Positions 1-7,480 of a DNA stretch of 18,427 bases are shown piece after piece. Made by a program: the position numbers and the translations under genes. Where the stretch lies: contig CAUBWJ010000038.1 in assembly GCA_958439725.1 (NCBI GenBank), positions 1-18,427 of the forward strand. Reading direction: 5' to 3'. Below the pieces are notes generated by a model. That model had not been told where the DNA came from, ran no database searches, and saw nothing but the letters and a program-made list of their open reading frames with translations. This DNA is from an uncultured Muribaculaceae bacterium (GTDB lineage Bacteria > Bacteroidota > Bacteroidia > Bacteroidales > Muribaculaceae). Numbering within the stretch: position 1 is the stretch's first letter; every line of letters begins with the position of its first letter.

Positions 1-46
1 CGGCCTTGTTTTATTCTGCCGGTGTAGAATTCTCGCTGTTTTTATG

Positions 47-54
47 TAAATTTG
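47..54 (+). promoter_or_regulatory. Bacteroidota -7 promoter element before the DUF3795 gene
   Basis: The octamer TAAATTTG matches the Bacteroidota sigma-ABfr -7 consensus TAnnTTTG at every fixed position. It ends 6 bases before the only usable ATG. No good TTTG -33 box lies 19-20 bases upstream, so this is a partial promoter match. If it is used, the mRNA would have almost no leader. Confidence 0.4.
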
Positions 55-60
55 CCCAAG

Positions 61-405
61 ATGAAAAATATTGAAGCAAATAAACAGCTTATTGCTGCGT
101 GCGGCCTATATTGCGGTGCATGCCGTAAGTATCTTTCCGGGAAATGTCCCGGTTGCCACCGGAACGAGAAGGCGACCTGGTGCAAAATCAGGACATGTGT
201 CAACGACAATGGTTTTCACTCCTGTGCTGAATGCTCCAGGGATGTGGCGGGGTGTAAGACATATTCCAATCTCATCGGTAAGATATTCGCCTTCCTTTTC
301 AAATCGGACCGCCCGGCGTGCATCCGATATATTTGCGAACATGGAGAAGAGGCTTTCGCAGAGGAAATGACGAGGCGTAAATGCCAGACTATGAAAAAAC
401 ACTAA
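61..405 (+). CDS. DUF3795-family cysteine-rich protein
   Basis: This is a small cytosolic protein of 114 residues. Its N-terminal half carries a regular set of cysteine pairs: CGLYCGAC, CPGCH, WCKIRTC and CAEC. That arrangement is characteristic of DUF3795, whose members presumably bind a metal or Fe-S cluster; no reaction is established for the family. The rest is a basic and aromatic helical tail with one more Cys-containing segment. The ATG at 61 was chosen because the in-frame TTG at 52 lies inside the -7 promoter element, and no other start precedes the cysteine cluster. The TfoX-type gene begins 4 bases after the stop, so the two are almost certainly cotranscribed. The family call rests on the cysteine pattern; a metal-binding role is inference. 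Confidence 0.75.
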   Translation: MKNIEANKQLIAACGLYCGACRKYLSGKCPGCHRNEKATWCKIRTCVNDNGFHSCAECSRDVAGCKTYSNLIGKIFAFLFKSDRPACIRYICEHGEEAFAEEMTRRKCQTMKKH

Positions 406-409
406 TTTT

Positions 410-724
410 ATGGCTTGTACTTCAGAGTTTATAGAGTTCGTATGCACTGAGCTTTCGCCGTTGGGAGAGGTAAGTGCCCGCAAGATGATGGGTGACTACA
501 TCATTTATGTAAACGGCAAATGCGTGATAACTGCGTGTGACAATACTGCTTTTGTCAAAAAGCTGCCGTGTATTGCCGGGCTGATGGCCGATGCCGAGAC
601 CGGGTGTGCTTATAAGGGAGCAAAAGAGGGTTATGTCCTCGATTTCCGCGATAGTCATAAAACGCTGAAAGTAATACAGGCATTATGGGAAGTGTTGCCT
701 TTCCCGAAATCCAGAAAGAAATGA
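410..724 (+). CDS. TfoX/Sxy N-terminal-domain family protein
   Basis: The 104-residue protein consists of a single TfoX N-terminal domain. Visible hallmarks are the early segment SARKMMGDYIIYVNGK, in which a mature TfoX fold places its first beta strands, and the later hydrophobic pattern ending in a short lysine-rich tail. In gamma-proteobacteria a two-domain relative regulates competence. Stand-alone N-terminal-domain proteins like this one are widespread in Bacteroidota and have no known role, so regulation of competence should not be assumed. It starts 4 bases after the DUF3795 stop and ends 9 bases before the ATG of the interrupted GrpB-family gene, forming a three-gene run. Confidence 0.75.
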   Translation: MACTSEFIEFVCTELSPLGEVSARKMMGDYIIYVNGKCVITACDNTAFVKKLPCIAGLMADAETGCAYKGAKEGYVLDFRDSHKTLKVIQALWEVLPFPKSRKK

Positions 725-733
725 CTGGCGGAG

Positions 734-1300
734 ATGGCTCACTGTAACCCCTTGCAGAACCTTACATTGACAGAATTATGGGAACTGTTCCCGATAGTTC
801 TGTCGCCGCATAATCCATAGTGGCCCGAATGGGCGAAAGAAGAAAACGATGCTCTCTCTGCTTTGCTTTCGGCGCACACTCCAATTATCAGCCATATCGG
901 CAGTACAGCCATACCGGATATTCAAGCCAAACCGATAATTGATATTCTTGTGGAAATCGATCCCGGAGCTGATTGGAAACGGATTGAGGGCGAAATGGAG
1001 GCGGCAGGATACATCTGCATGGCGGTTACGGATACGCGCATGAGTTTCAACAAGGGATATACCCCCGGAGGGTATGCCGACAAGGTGTTCCATATCCATC
1101 TTCGTGCCACAGGCGATAACGACGAGATTTATTTCCGTGACTATCTGCTGGCGCATCCTGACGTGGCCCGGGAATACGAAACGCTGAAACTTGGTCTTTT
1201 GCCGGAGTACAGAAACGACCGCGACGGGTATACCGAGGCTAAAACGGATTTTGTGAGAAAAATAACGGATTTAGCCAAAGCCAACCCCCGTGGAAAGTGA
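734..1300 (+). pseudogene. GrpB-family protein gene interrupted by an in-frame TAG
   Basis: Reading from the ATG at 734 gives a GrpB-family (UPF0157, nucleotidyltransferase-like fold) protein of 188 codons. It has the typical N-terminal segment LTELWELFPIVLSPHNP, then an amber codon at 818-820 (codon 29), then WPEWAKEENDALSALL and the family core HIGSTAIPDIQAKPIIDILV. The frame is the same on both sides of the stop, so one base substitution (for example AAG or CAG to TAG) explains it. Everything downstream to 1300 looks intact. A shortened protein could only begin at a weak start such as TTG 863, losing the N-terminal helices but keeping the HIGST motif. The gene lies 9 bases after the TfoX-type gene. 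It may be a recent pseudogene, an assembly error or, less likely, a readthrough gene. The function of the family in bacteria is not established. Confidence 0.8.
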
Positions 1301-1586
1301 TCGGAGCATATAATTCGGCCGTTAAACTTTTGAGGCTGATATAATTTTGTTATCTTCGTATCCACCGGCATTAACCCCCGGGATATAAGAGCTTGTTTAA
1401 TAATAAATGTTGACGACAGGGTCGCATAGCTTGAGCGGATTTTTGTTCTGCGACGAAGGAGTGTATTTTCCCTACATATACGATTTTGTCTCCACCTTCC
1501 GTGGGTAATGAAAGAGCGGTCATTCTCTGGAGATATGTACGCAAATCCACAACTGTTAGTATCTTTTATAATTCTGTAGATGAGTT
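1301..1586. other. Intergenic region with possible dispersed-repeat element
   Basis: No recognisable gene family is present. The stretch from about 1391 to 1508 stands out. It begins GAGCTTGTTTAATAATAAATG, contains the inverted repeat GTCGCA (1421-1426) / TGCGAC (1449-1454), and is open on both strands. The plus strand encodes 33 codons from ATG 1407 to TAA 1508, and the minus strand has an open frame through the same bases. This resembles short repeats that litter gut Bacteroidales genomes, but I recall that only loosely and cannot test it. The final 80 bases before the DUF1810 start hold a weak -7-like TATCTTTT and nothing else clear. Confidence 0.3.
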
Positions 1587-2018
1587 ATGGCACCGGACAC
1601 CTACAATCTCACACGATTCATCGAGGCGCAGGAGGGAATGTATCCGATTGCGTTGAAGGAACTGCGGCAAGGGCGCAAACGGTCTCACTGGATGTGGTAT
1701 GTCTTTCCGCAGTTGAAAGGTCTCGGGCATTCATTTAATTCACGGTTCTATGGAATATCGGGATTGGAGGAGGCTGCGGCTTATCTTGCTGAGCCGGTGC
1801 TGAGCCGACGGTTGAGGGAGGCGGCAATGGCAATTCTCAATCTGCCCGGAGACAATGCCATGGAAGTGTTGGGAGGCATCGACAGCCGGAAACTTCTGTC
1901 GTCAATGACGCTCTTCGATGCCGCTTCGCCCGGCGATGTCTTCGCCCGCGTCCTCCAGAAATATTTTGGCTCCCGGCGCGACCGGAAGACTCTGGAGCTG
2001 TTGAACCCTGACGAGTGA
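1587..2018 (+). CDS. DUF1810-family protein
   Basis: The 143-residue cytosolic protein matches DUF1810 from end to end. It has the opening YNLTRFIEAQEGMYPIALKEL, the signature segment SHWMWYVFPQLKGLG, the FYGISGLEEAAAYL segment, and the C-terminal KYFGSRRDRKTLELL. The family is small, usually about 140 residues, and has been loosely called calpastatin-like in annotations. No biochemical role is established. It stands alone between an intergenic region and a promoter-like element for the galactosidase gene, so it is probably a single-gene unit. The ATG at 1587 puts the conserved YNLTRF segment at residue 5, as expected for the family. Confidence 0.8.
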   Translation: MAPDTYNLTRFIEAQEGMYPIALKELRQGRKRSHWMWYVFPQLKGLGHSFNSRFYGISGLEEAAAYLAEPVLSRRLREAAMAILNLPGDNAMEVLGGIDSRKLLSSMTLFDAASPGDVFARVLQKYFGSRRDRKTLELLNPDE

Positions 2019-2056
2019 ACAGAATAGGGTGTTTCTCTTATCTTGACGAATTTTGT

Positions 2057-2064
2057 TAAATTTG
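2057..2064 (+). promoter_or_regulatory. -7 promoter element of the alpha-galactosidase gene
   Basis: TAAATTTG is a perfect match to TAnnTTTG, 42 bases before the GH27 ATG in an AT-rich leader. No convincing TTTG -33 box is present at the right distance, so expression may need an activator or the match may be fortuitous. Confidence 0.4.
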
Positions 2065-2106
2065 TGCCTGATAAGCGTGCCTTAAATTATAATATCTTCT
2101 TATACA

Positions 2107-3696
2107 ATGAACAGGCTTTCGATTATATTACTGCTGATAGTGTGCCCTGTCGTGGTGTTCGGTATTGATGGGCCGACTATGGGGTGGAGTTCGTGGAATA
2201 CTTACCGTGTCAACATCAACGATTCGCTGATTCGGCGTCAGGCTGATGCTCTTGTGAGATCCGGCCTGAAAGATGCCGGTTACAACCATGTGAATATCGA
2301 TGACGGATTTTTCGGCGGACGCGATGAGGCTACCGGAGAACTGAAGTTCCATCCCGTACGGTTCCCCTCCGGGCTCAAGGGCACCGTAGATTATATCCAT
2401 TCGCTGGGGCTCAGAGCTGGTATATACAGCGACGCCGGGGCCAATACCTGCGGTTGCTACTGGGACAACGACACCATAGCCCGCAATGTGGGTCTTCTCG
2501 GCCATGAGGTCCGGGATGCGCGTCTTTTTTTCAAGGACATAGGGTTTGATTTCATAAAGATTGACTACTGCGGCGCCGACGGAAACCAGAACGAACAGCT
2601 GTATTATTACGAACCAAAACAGCGATATAAAGCGATAGCTAAGGCGATAGCCGCGACAGGCCGCGATGATGTGAGGGTCAACGTGTGCCGCTGGGCATTC
2701 CCGGGGACGTGGGTGAGGGACGTGGCTACTTCGTGGCGAACCACTTCCGATATCAATCCCACGTGGGGATCCGTGCGCGGTATCATAGCCGAGAATCTCT
2801 ATCTTTCGGCTTACGCCGGAGAAGGGCACTACAACGATATGGATATGCTTGAAGTGGGCCGCGGAATGAGCGCGGAGGAAGACCGCACTCATTTTGCCAT
2901 GTGGTGCATGATGTCGTCGCCTCTTCTGATAGGGTGTGACCTCACCTCGCTGAGTCCCGAGACACTGGGCCTTCTGACCAATCCCGAACTTATCGCCATA
3001 AATCAGGACTCATTAGGGTTGCAGGCCTATGTGGCTAAAACCGACGGCACGACTTACGCGCTGGTGAAGGACGTGGTCAGCCGCGACTCCACTCTCAGAG
3101 CTGTAGCCCTGTACAATCCGTCTGATTCCGAGAGACGCATTTCTCTTGGCCTTGATGAAATCCAGCTTGCGGGACCTGCGGCGGTGCGTGATGTGCTGAA
3201 CCGCATTGCTCTCGCGCCTGTGGCCGATTCGCTCATAGCAGTTGTGCCGCCGCATGGCGTCAGGATATATCGCCTCGACGGCACCCGGCGCACGATGCGC
3301 ACCCGCTATGAGGCAGAGACGGCCTTCCTTTCCGCTTATCAGGAGTTATATAATCCCGAGTATGCCGGTACGGCATATTATGAGCCCCGCGCCGGTGCCT
3401 CCGGAGGAATGGTGGTACGCAATATGGGAATGACACCTGCCAACGACATGATATGGCGCGACGTGACCGTGGATAAGGACGGAGATTACACGATATCATT
3501 CCGGGTATTTGGCGACCGTCCGGCACAGATGATTGTGTTTGCCAACAATGGCCCGGGAAATAAGCTCTCTGTCAGCGGGCGTCCCGAGGGAGAAGAGGTG
3601 GGATTGAAGCTACCGTTGAAAGCCGGACGCAATACGATTCGTCTGGCCTCGCGCGACAAGGCTCCCGATATAGATTATATGACAGTAAAACCATAG
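2107..3696 (+). CDS. Secreted GH27 alpha-galactosidase with C-terminal CBM-like domain
   Basis: This 529-residue exported enzyme is predicted to release terminal alpha-galactose from glycans. A signal peptide (residues 1-19, hydrophobic LSIILLLIVCPVVVFG) is followed by a GH27 TIM barrel that opens GPTMGWSSWNTY. The catalytic nucleophile is Asp153 in FIKIDYCG and the acid/base is Asp215 in TTSDINPTWGS. GHYNDMDMLEVGRGM and SSPLLIGCDL are further family signatures. A beta-sandwich C-terminal subdomain follows. Residues from about 400 (YEAETAFLS, SGGMVVRNMG, DYTISFRVFG, DYMTV) resemble a CBM35/CBM6-type carbohydrate-binding module. There is no SusC/SusD pair nearby, so it is not in a visible polysaccharide utilisation locus. 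The HAD phosphatase starts 22 bases downstream and may be cotranscribed. GH27 also includes alpha-N-acetylgalactosaminidases, so substrate choice is less certain than the family. Confidence 0.93.
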   Translation: MNRLSIILLLIVCPVVVFGIDGPTMGWSSWNTYRVNINDSLIRRQADALVRSGLKDAGYNHVNIDDGFFGGRDEATGELKFHPVRFPSGLKGTVDYIHSLGLRAGIYSDAGANTCGCYWDNDTIARNVGLLGHEVRDARLFFKDIGFDFIKIDYCGADGNQNEQLYYYEPKQRYKAIAKAIAATGRDDVRVNVCRWAFPGTWVRDVATSWRTTSDINPTWGSVRGIIAENLYLSAYAGEGHYNDMDMLEVGRGMSAEEDRTHFAMWCMMSSPLLIGCDLTSLSPETLGLLTNPELIAINQDSLGLQAYVAKTDGTTYALVKDVVSRDSTLRAVALYNPSDSERRISLGLDEIQLAGPAAVRDVLNRIALAPVADSLIAVVPPHGVRIYRLDGTRRTMRTRYEAETAFLSAYQELYNPEYAGTAYYEPRAGASGGMVVRNMGMTPANDMIWRDVTVDKDGDYTISFRVFGDRPAQMIVFANNGPGNKLSVSGRPEGEEVGLKLPLKAGRNTIRLASRDKAPDIDYMTVKP

Positions 3697-3718
3697 ATTG
3701 CAATAGCCCCCAAATAAT

Positions 3719-4384
3719 ATGAGATACAGGAATATCATATTTGATTTCGACGGAACATTGGTGGATACTGCCGGTGTGATTATCGAAACTATGCACAGAA
3801 CAATAGACGCCTTAGGTCTTCCCGAGAAATCGGAGATGGAATGCAGAGCCATGATCGGTTATAGACTCGAAGACATTCCGACGAAATTATGGCCGGGTAT
3901 TCCGAATCTGTCTCAGCATTATGCGACTGCCTATCGTGATATTTTCAATCTCACCAAGAACTCATTCAGAGTGCGGCTTTATCCGCATGTCTTTGATACT
4001 CTGACCGAACTTTATCGCAAAGGAATAAGAATGGCTATCGCCTCCAGCCGTAGCAAAGCGTCCTTACAGGAATATTGTTCGGAATTGAATATCCGGGAGT
4101 ATTTCCGGATGCTGGTTGGCGGAGACGATGTGGAAAACGGGAAGCCATCTCCCGAACCGGTAACCCTTATACTTGCGGCACAAGGATGGAATATGAATGA
4201 GACGCTTGTTGTGGGCGATATGAGTGTGGACATACTCATGTCCAAGGGAGCTGACACCGCGGCTTGTGGTGTTGCCTATGGAAATGGCTCAGTTGGTGAG
4301 CTGGAAGAAGCAGGCGCCGATTACATCATATCTGACTTCTCAGAACTAATAGGCATCACAGGGGATAACACGGATAATAAGTAG
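3719..4384 (+). CDS. HAD-superfamily phosphatase, phosphoglycolate phosphatase-like
   Basis: The 221-residue cytosolic protein has all four HAD motifs: DFDGTLVDT with nucleophile Asp9 and Asp11, IASSRSKASL as motif II, the lysine in NGKPSPEPV as motif III, and VVGDMSVDILMSKGA as motif IV. The region between motifs I and II is an alpha-helical C1-type cap, as in phosphoglycolate phosphatase and beta-phosphoglucomutase relatives. These enzymes hydrolyse small phosphate esters. The actual substrate cannot be read from sequence, and the neighbouring galactosidase gives only a weak hint of sugar metabolism. It begins 22 bases after the galactosidase stop with no visible terminator between. The ATG places the DFDGT motif at residue 9, as is usual. 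Confidence 0.85.
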   Translation: MRYRNIIFDFDGTLVDTAGVIIETMHRTIDALGLPEKSEMECRAMIGYRLEDIPTKLWPGIPNLSQHYATAYRDIFNLTKNSFRVRLYPHVFDTLTELYRKGIRMAIASSRSKASLQEYCSELNIREYFRMLVGGDDVENGKPSPEPVTLILAAQGWNMNETLVVGDMSVDILMSKGADTAACGVAYGNGSVGELEEAGADYIISDFSELIGITGDNTDNK

Positions 4385-4430
4385 TCGCTTCCTGTGAAAA
4401 GAGCTATTGTCGTAAAAGTCAGATATTTTT

Positions 4431-4910
4431 TCATTTTGTTTCCCGTGACTTTTTAAGCAGGATGCACTCGGCGGGGGTTGAGCCGTTCAGCCTTATCACG
4501 GAGTCATTCTGGATTTCCACTGTGGATATGCGGGGGAGAATACGGCGCAAGGCATCTTCCGTGTCCATGTTGTCGCATGCCATTTCCGTCATGGCGCCGT
4601 CACCGAGCGTGATAGAGTCGCCCTTTACGGTATATTGTCCCGATATGGTATTGCAATTGGTCATGATGAAGTAAGTGCTGTCCTCAAACAGAAAATACTG
4701 GTTTACACCGGGCACGGCCTCGTCGGGGCGCACATAGTCGGAGTCGTTGAACACAATATTCTCAATGCTCCATTGTCCGCGTATATCCGCATTTGTTTCT
4801 GCAGTTCCTGTGGGAGCTTCGGTGGATTCTTTTGCCTTATTGCCGGCACATCCCGCCGCGATTACTGCGACAACAGCTGCTGCTATAAGTGATTTCGTCT
4901 GTATTTTCAT
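4431..4910 (-). CDS. META-domain (DUF306) lipoprotein
   Basis: The 159-residue protein has a lipoprotein signal peptide ending in VIAAGC, so Cys21 would be lipidated. The residues after the cysteine (AGNK) lack the acidic run used for surface export in Bacteroidota, so a periplasmic location is more likely. The mature part is a META domain: GQWSIENIVFND opens it and TNCNTISGQYTVKGDSITL followed by MTEMACDNM is the diagnostic segment. META-domain proteins such as HslJ are associated with stress or outer-membrane functions, but the biochemical role is unknown. It is convergent with the HAD phosphatase gene and divergent from the alpha/beta hydrolase gene. Confidence 0.85.
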   Translation of the reverse strand: MKIQTKSLIAAAVVAVIAAGCAGNKAKESTEAPTGTAETNADIRGQWSIENIVFNDSDYVRPDEAVPGVNQYFLFEDSTYFIMTNCNTISGQYTVKGDSITLGDGAMTEMACDNMDTEDALRRILPRISTVEIQNDSVIRLNGSTPAECILLKKSRETK

Positions 4911-4938
4911 AAAAAGCGATATTCTGAATTTTCTTCGG

Positions 4939-4970
4939 CAAATATCAAAAAAAATCGCACTCCGTGCAAT
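4939..4970 (-). promoter_or_regulatory. Predicted promoter of the META-domain lipoprotein gene
   Basis: On the minus strand ATTG (4967-4970) and GATATTTG (4939-4946) are separated by 20 bases, close to the TTTG-N19/20-TAnnTTTG layout with one mismatch in each box. A short inverted repeat GCAC-tcc-GTGC (4957-4967) overlaps the spacer and could be an operator, though it is short enough to be chance. Confidence 0.4.
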
Positions 4971-5013
4971 TTATAGCTGGGAAATGCGTCTTATTTTTCA
5001 AAGTAACATTGAT

Positions 5014-6372
5014 ATGAAAATGAAAAATCTAAGCCGGATATGCATTTTGATTGCCGTTGTGATAATCTCGGCAGTCGATGTTTATGCCCTGACCGGCTCT
5101 TGGCGTGGAACTCTCAACCTTGGACAGATGAAGGTGCCCTTGGTTTTCAACTTTTCTGAAACGGCGGCGGGAACCCGATGCACGATGGACTCACCCTCGC
5201 AGGGCGCGAAAGGAATAGCGACAGAAGTGGTGCTTTGCACAGCCGACTCGGTATCTCTTACCTGCAATGCCATAGGAGTGTCTTATACCGGCAGGATCTC
5301 TCCCGGTTCCATCAAGGGCCGGTTCAGTCAGCGCGGTTATGTGTTTCCGCTCGACCTGACTCCCGACAGTCCCGCGGAGGAGCGCCGTCCGCAGACGCCC
5401 AGACCTCCGTTTCCTTATAGTATGATAGATACTGCATTCACTGCGCCCGATGGAGCGGTGATGAGCGCCACGCTGACTTTACCGTCGTCACCGGACAGCA
5501 GGAAGATTCCGGCCGTGGTGATGGTAACCGGAAGCGGCCCGCAGAACCGCGACGAGGAGTATTTTGACCATAAGCCCTTTGCCGTGATAGCCGACTTCCT
5601 TGCCCGCAACGGCATAGCCTCCCTGCGCTACGATGACCGCGGCACGGGAAAATCTACGGGCGATTTCCTGACTTCAACCACTTTCACATTCAAAGACGAC
5701 GCTGTGAGCGGAATTGAATTCCTGCGTTCCATCGCCTGCATAGGCAGTGTAGGAATTCTCGGCCATTCTGAAGGTGGCACGATAGCGTTTATGGCCGGCG
5801 CGGAGGATAAGGCCGATTTCATAGTTTCCCTGGCCGGAATGGCCATTTCCGGTAAAGAGACCATGATGAGGCAGAACAAGCATGCTCTCGATAAATCCGG
5901 CCTTTCAGATGCAGATAAAACCAATAGCCTGAAAATAATCGGAATAGTATTTGATACAATAGCCAGGCAAGTACGCGATGGCGTGGCGGCTCCTATTGAT
6001 ATAGATTCCATTGTGGCTGCCAACGGCGTGCGGTTGCCTCAGCAGATTATCCAGTCGCTGAAGATGACGCAGAGCACACGCGCACCGTGGGTCGATTCTT
6101 TCCTGACCATAAATCCCCGGGAGTATTTAGCCAACGTGAAATGCCCCGTGCTGGCAATCAACGGCGAAAAAGACATGCAGGTGAATCCCGACAATCTCTC
6201 GGTGATAAAAGAGTTTGTGCCGAAGGCCGAAACTATGCTGATGCCAGACCTGAACCATCTGCTGCAGCATGCCGTCACAGGCGAGATTACGGAGTATGAC
6301 GAAATACGCGAGACCATATCTCCTGACGTGCTTGAGGCCATAGTACAGTTCATAAAGAAACAGACGCACTGA
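5014..6372 (+). CDS. Secreted alpha/beta hydrolase (serine aminopeptidase/esterase type)
   Basis: From ATG 5014 the product has 452 residues. It consists of a signal peptide (to about ALT, residue 27), an N-terminal beta-rich domain (WRGTLNLGQMKVPLVFNF, then a lipocalin-like run of strands to about residue 125), and an alpha/beta hydrolase domain. The nucleophile is Ser252 in GHSEGG. Asp387 in INGEKDMQVNP and His415 in PDLNHLLQHA complete the triad. VTGSGPQNRDEE and RYDDRGTGKS are typical of EstD-like and S33-like hydrolases, which cleave short-chain esters or peptides. The frame stays open upstream to 4747, but that would run antisense through the META lipoprotein gene and bury the signal peptide, so the later start is preferred. 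The GNAT gene begins 1 base after the stop, indicating cotranscription. The true substrate is unknown. Confidence 0.88.
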   Translation: MKMKNLSRICILIAVVIISAVDVYALTGSWRGTLNLGQMKVPLVFNFSETAAGTRCTMDSPSQGAKGIATEVVLCTADSVSLTCNAIGVSYTGRISPGSIKGRFSQRGYVFPLDLTPDSPAEERRPQTPRPPFPYSMIDTAFTAPDGAVMSATLTLPSSPDSRKIPAVVMVTGSGPQNRDEEYFDHKPFAVIADFLARNGIASLRYDDRGTGKSTGDFLTSTTFTFKDDAVSGIEFLRSIACIGSVGILGHSEGGTIAFMAGAEDKADFIVSLAGMAISGKETMMRQNKHALDKSGLSDADKTNSLKIIGIVFDTIARQVRDGVAAPIDIDSIVAANGVRLPQQIIQSLKMTQSTRAPWVDSFLTINPREYLANVKCPVLAINGEKDMQVNPDNLSVIKEFVPKAETMLMPDLNHLLQHAVTGEITEYDEIRETISPDVLEAIVQFIKKQTH

Positions 6373-6373
6373 A

Positions 6374-6910
6374 ATGATTGAAACCGAAAGACTGATTCTG
6401 CGGCCCTGGCGCGAGGAAGATGCCGGGACGCTGTATAAATACGCGAGCGACCCTGAAATAGGGCCCATCGCGGGCTGGCCTCCTCACACTTCGGAGGAGA
6501 ACAGTCTGGAAATAATCCGCACGGTGTTCAACGCTCCCGAAACCTATGCTGTGGTGCTGAAAGAGACCGGCGAACCCGTGGGAGCCTGCGGAATAATGTT
6601 TTCAGACGGCCTTCACTCCGCCACCATGAACAATGGTGAGTCCGAGATAGGCTATTGGATCGGAAAACCTTACTGGGGCCGCGGACTGATTCCCGAGGCG
6701 GTGGCCGCACTGCTGTCGAGATGCTTCAATGAGCTTGGGCTTGACGCTGTGTGGTGCGGATATTACGAAGGCAACGACAAATCGAAGCGCGTGTGCGAGA
6801 AGTGCGGTTTCAGATATCACCATACAAACCTCGACATTGTGTCTCCGCTTGGTGACAAACGTTCGGAGCATTTCCATGTAATGACTAAAGAGGATTACAT
6901 GCGGTTCTGA
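6374..6910 (+). CDS. GNAT acetyltransferase, RimJ/RimL-like
   Basis: The 178-residue cytosolic protein opens with IETERLILRPWREEDA, the standard start of RimJ/RimL-type acetyltransferases. Motif A is IGYWIGKPYWGRGLIPEAV at residues 92-110, with the acetyl-CoA pyrophosphate loop in YWGRGL. NDKSKRVCEKCGF is the usual C-terminal motif B. It should transfer an acetyl group from acetyl-CoA to an amine, which may be a protein N-terminus or a small molecule; nothing in the sequence settles which. It follows the alpha/beta hydrolase gene by 1 base. Its last 16 bases overlap tail to tail with the nitroreductase gene on the other strand. Confidence 0.9.
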   Translation: MIETERLILRPWREEDAGTLYKYASDPEIGPIAGWPPHTSEENSLEIIRTVFNAPETYAVVLKETGEPVGACGIMFSDGLHSATMNNGESEIGYWIGKPYWGRGLIPEAVAALLSRCFNELGLDAVWCGYYEGNDKSKRVCEKCGFRYHHTNLDIVSPLGDKRSEHFHVMTKEDYMRF

Positions 6911-7452
6911 TGTATTCTTTCGGGATGCCACTTGTCCATCGGAGCGTGGCCGCTTTCAGGAACACCTATCGGAATGAGGTTGAACGGAACCATATTGTCG
7001 GGAATGTTCAGGAGTGATTTCACGGGCGCTATCCTCTCCGGGTGGGGATAAAGGCAGGTCCACACTCCTCCCAGACCTATGGCATGGGCGGCAAGCAGAA
7101 TGTTTTCCGACGCCGCCGAGAGGTCCTGCTCCCATAGGTTTTCATCCACGCCCTCCAGAAACCGGTCTCTGTTGCCGCACACCACTATGGCCACGGCGGC
7201 GTGAGCCGTCATTTTTGCGTAGGGCAGACAGTCGGCAAGTTTGTCAAGCAAATTTCTGTCATCCACAAGGATGAACTCCCAGGGCTGTCTGTTTACCCCT
7301 GAAGGCGCGCTCATGGCGGCGTGAAGTATTGCCGACACCTGGTCGGAGGTCACAGGCGTGTCCTCGTAGCGGCGCACGCTCACACGCTTTATGATGTTCA
7401 TATAAGCTTCGTTGTCCGTGTAAGCGGCGGGTATGGTATTGCTGATTTCCAT
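6895..7452 (-). CDS. Nitroreductase-family FMN oxidoreductase
   Basis: The 185-residue protein has the nitroreductase hallmarks. IIKRVSVRRYEDTPV (residues 20-34) binds FMN phosphate, SAPSGVNRQPWEFILV (48-63) forms the flavin pocket, and GLGGVWTCLYP (126-136) is the second FMN segment. Such enzymes reduce nitro compounds, quinones or flavins with NAD(P)H. The physiological substrate is unknown, although the family is common in anaerobic gut bacteria. Start choice is open between M1 and M18 (MNIIKRVS); relatives often begin close to the latter. It is the last gene of the minus-strand run and starts 28 bases after the Dcu transporter stop. Confidence 0.88.
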   Translation of the reverse strand: MEISNTIPAAYTDNEAYMNIIKRVSVRRYEDTPVTSDQVSAILHAAMSAPSGVNRQPWEFILVDDRNLLDKLADCLPYAKMTAHAAVAIVVCGNRDRFLEGVDENLWEQDLSAASENILLAAHAIGLGGVWTCLYPHPERIAPVKSLLNIPDNMVPFNLIPIGVPESGHAPMDKWHPERIHQNRM

Positions 7453-7480
7453 GAGGCGGATATGCTTAGGTTAATGGGGC

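Noticed and set aside
52..60. TTG start for the DUF3795 protein
   Set aside because: It lies inside the TAAATTTG promoter element, adds only three residues, and an ATG follows at 61.
818..820. Pyrrolysine or code reassignment at the TAG of the GrpB-family gene
   Set aside because: Nothing nearby suggests recoding, and a point nonsense change or read error is far simpler.
2128..2892. Long antisense open frame within the GH27 gene
   Set aside because: It has no family resemblance, has a composition dictated by the coding strand, and is fully covered by an unmistakable galactosidase.
4747..5013. Longer N-terminus of the alpha/beta hydrolase
   Set aside because: The extension runs antisense through the META lipoprotein gene and would bury the clear signal peptide that begins at ATG 5014.
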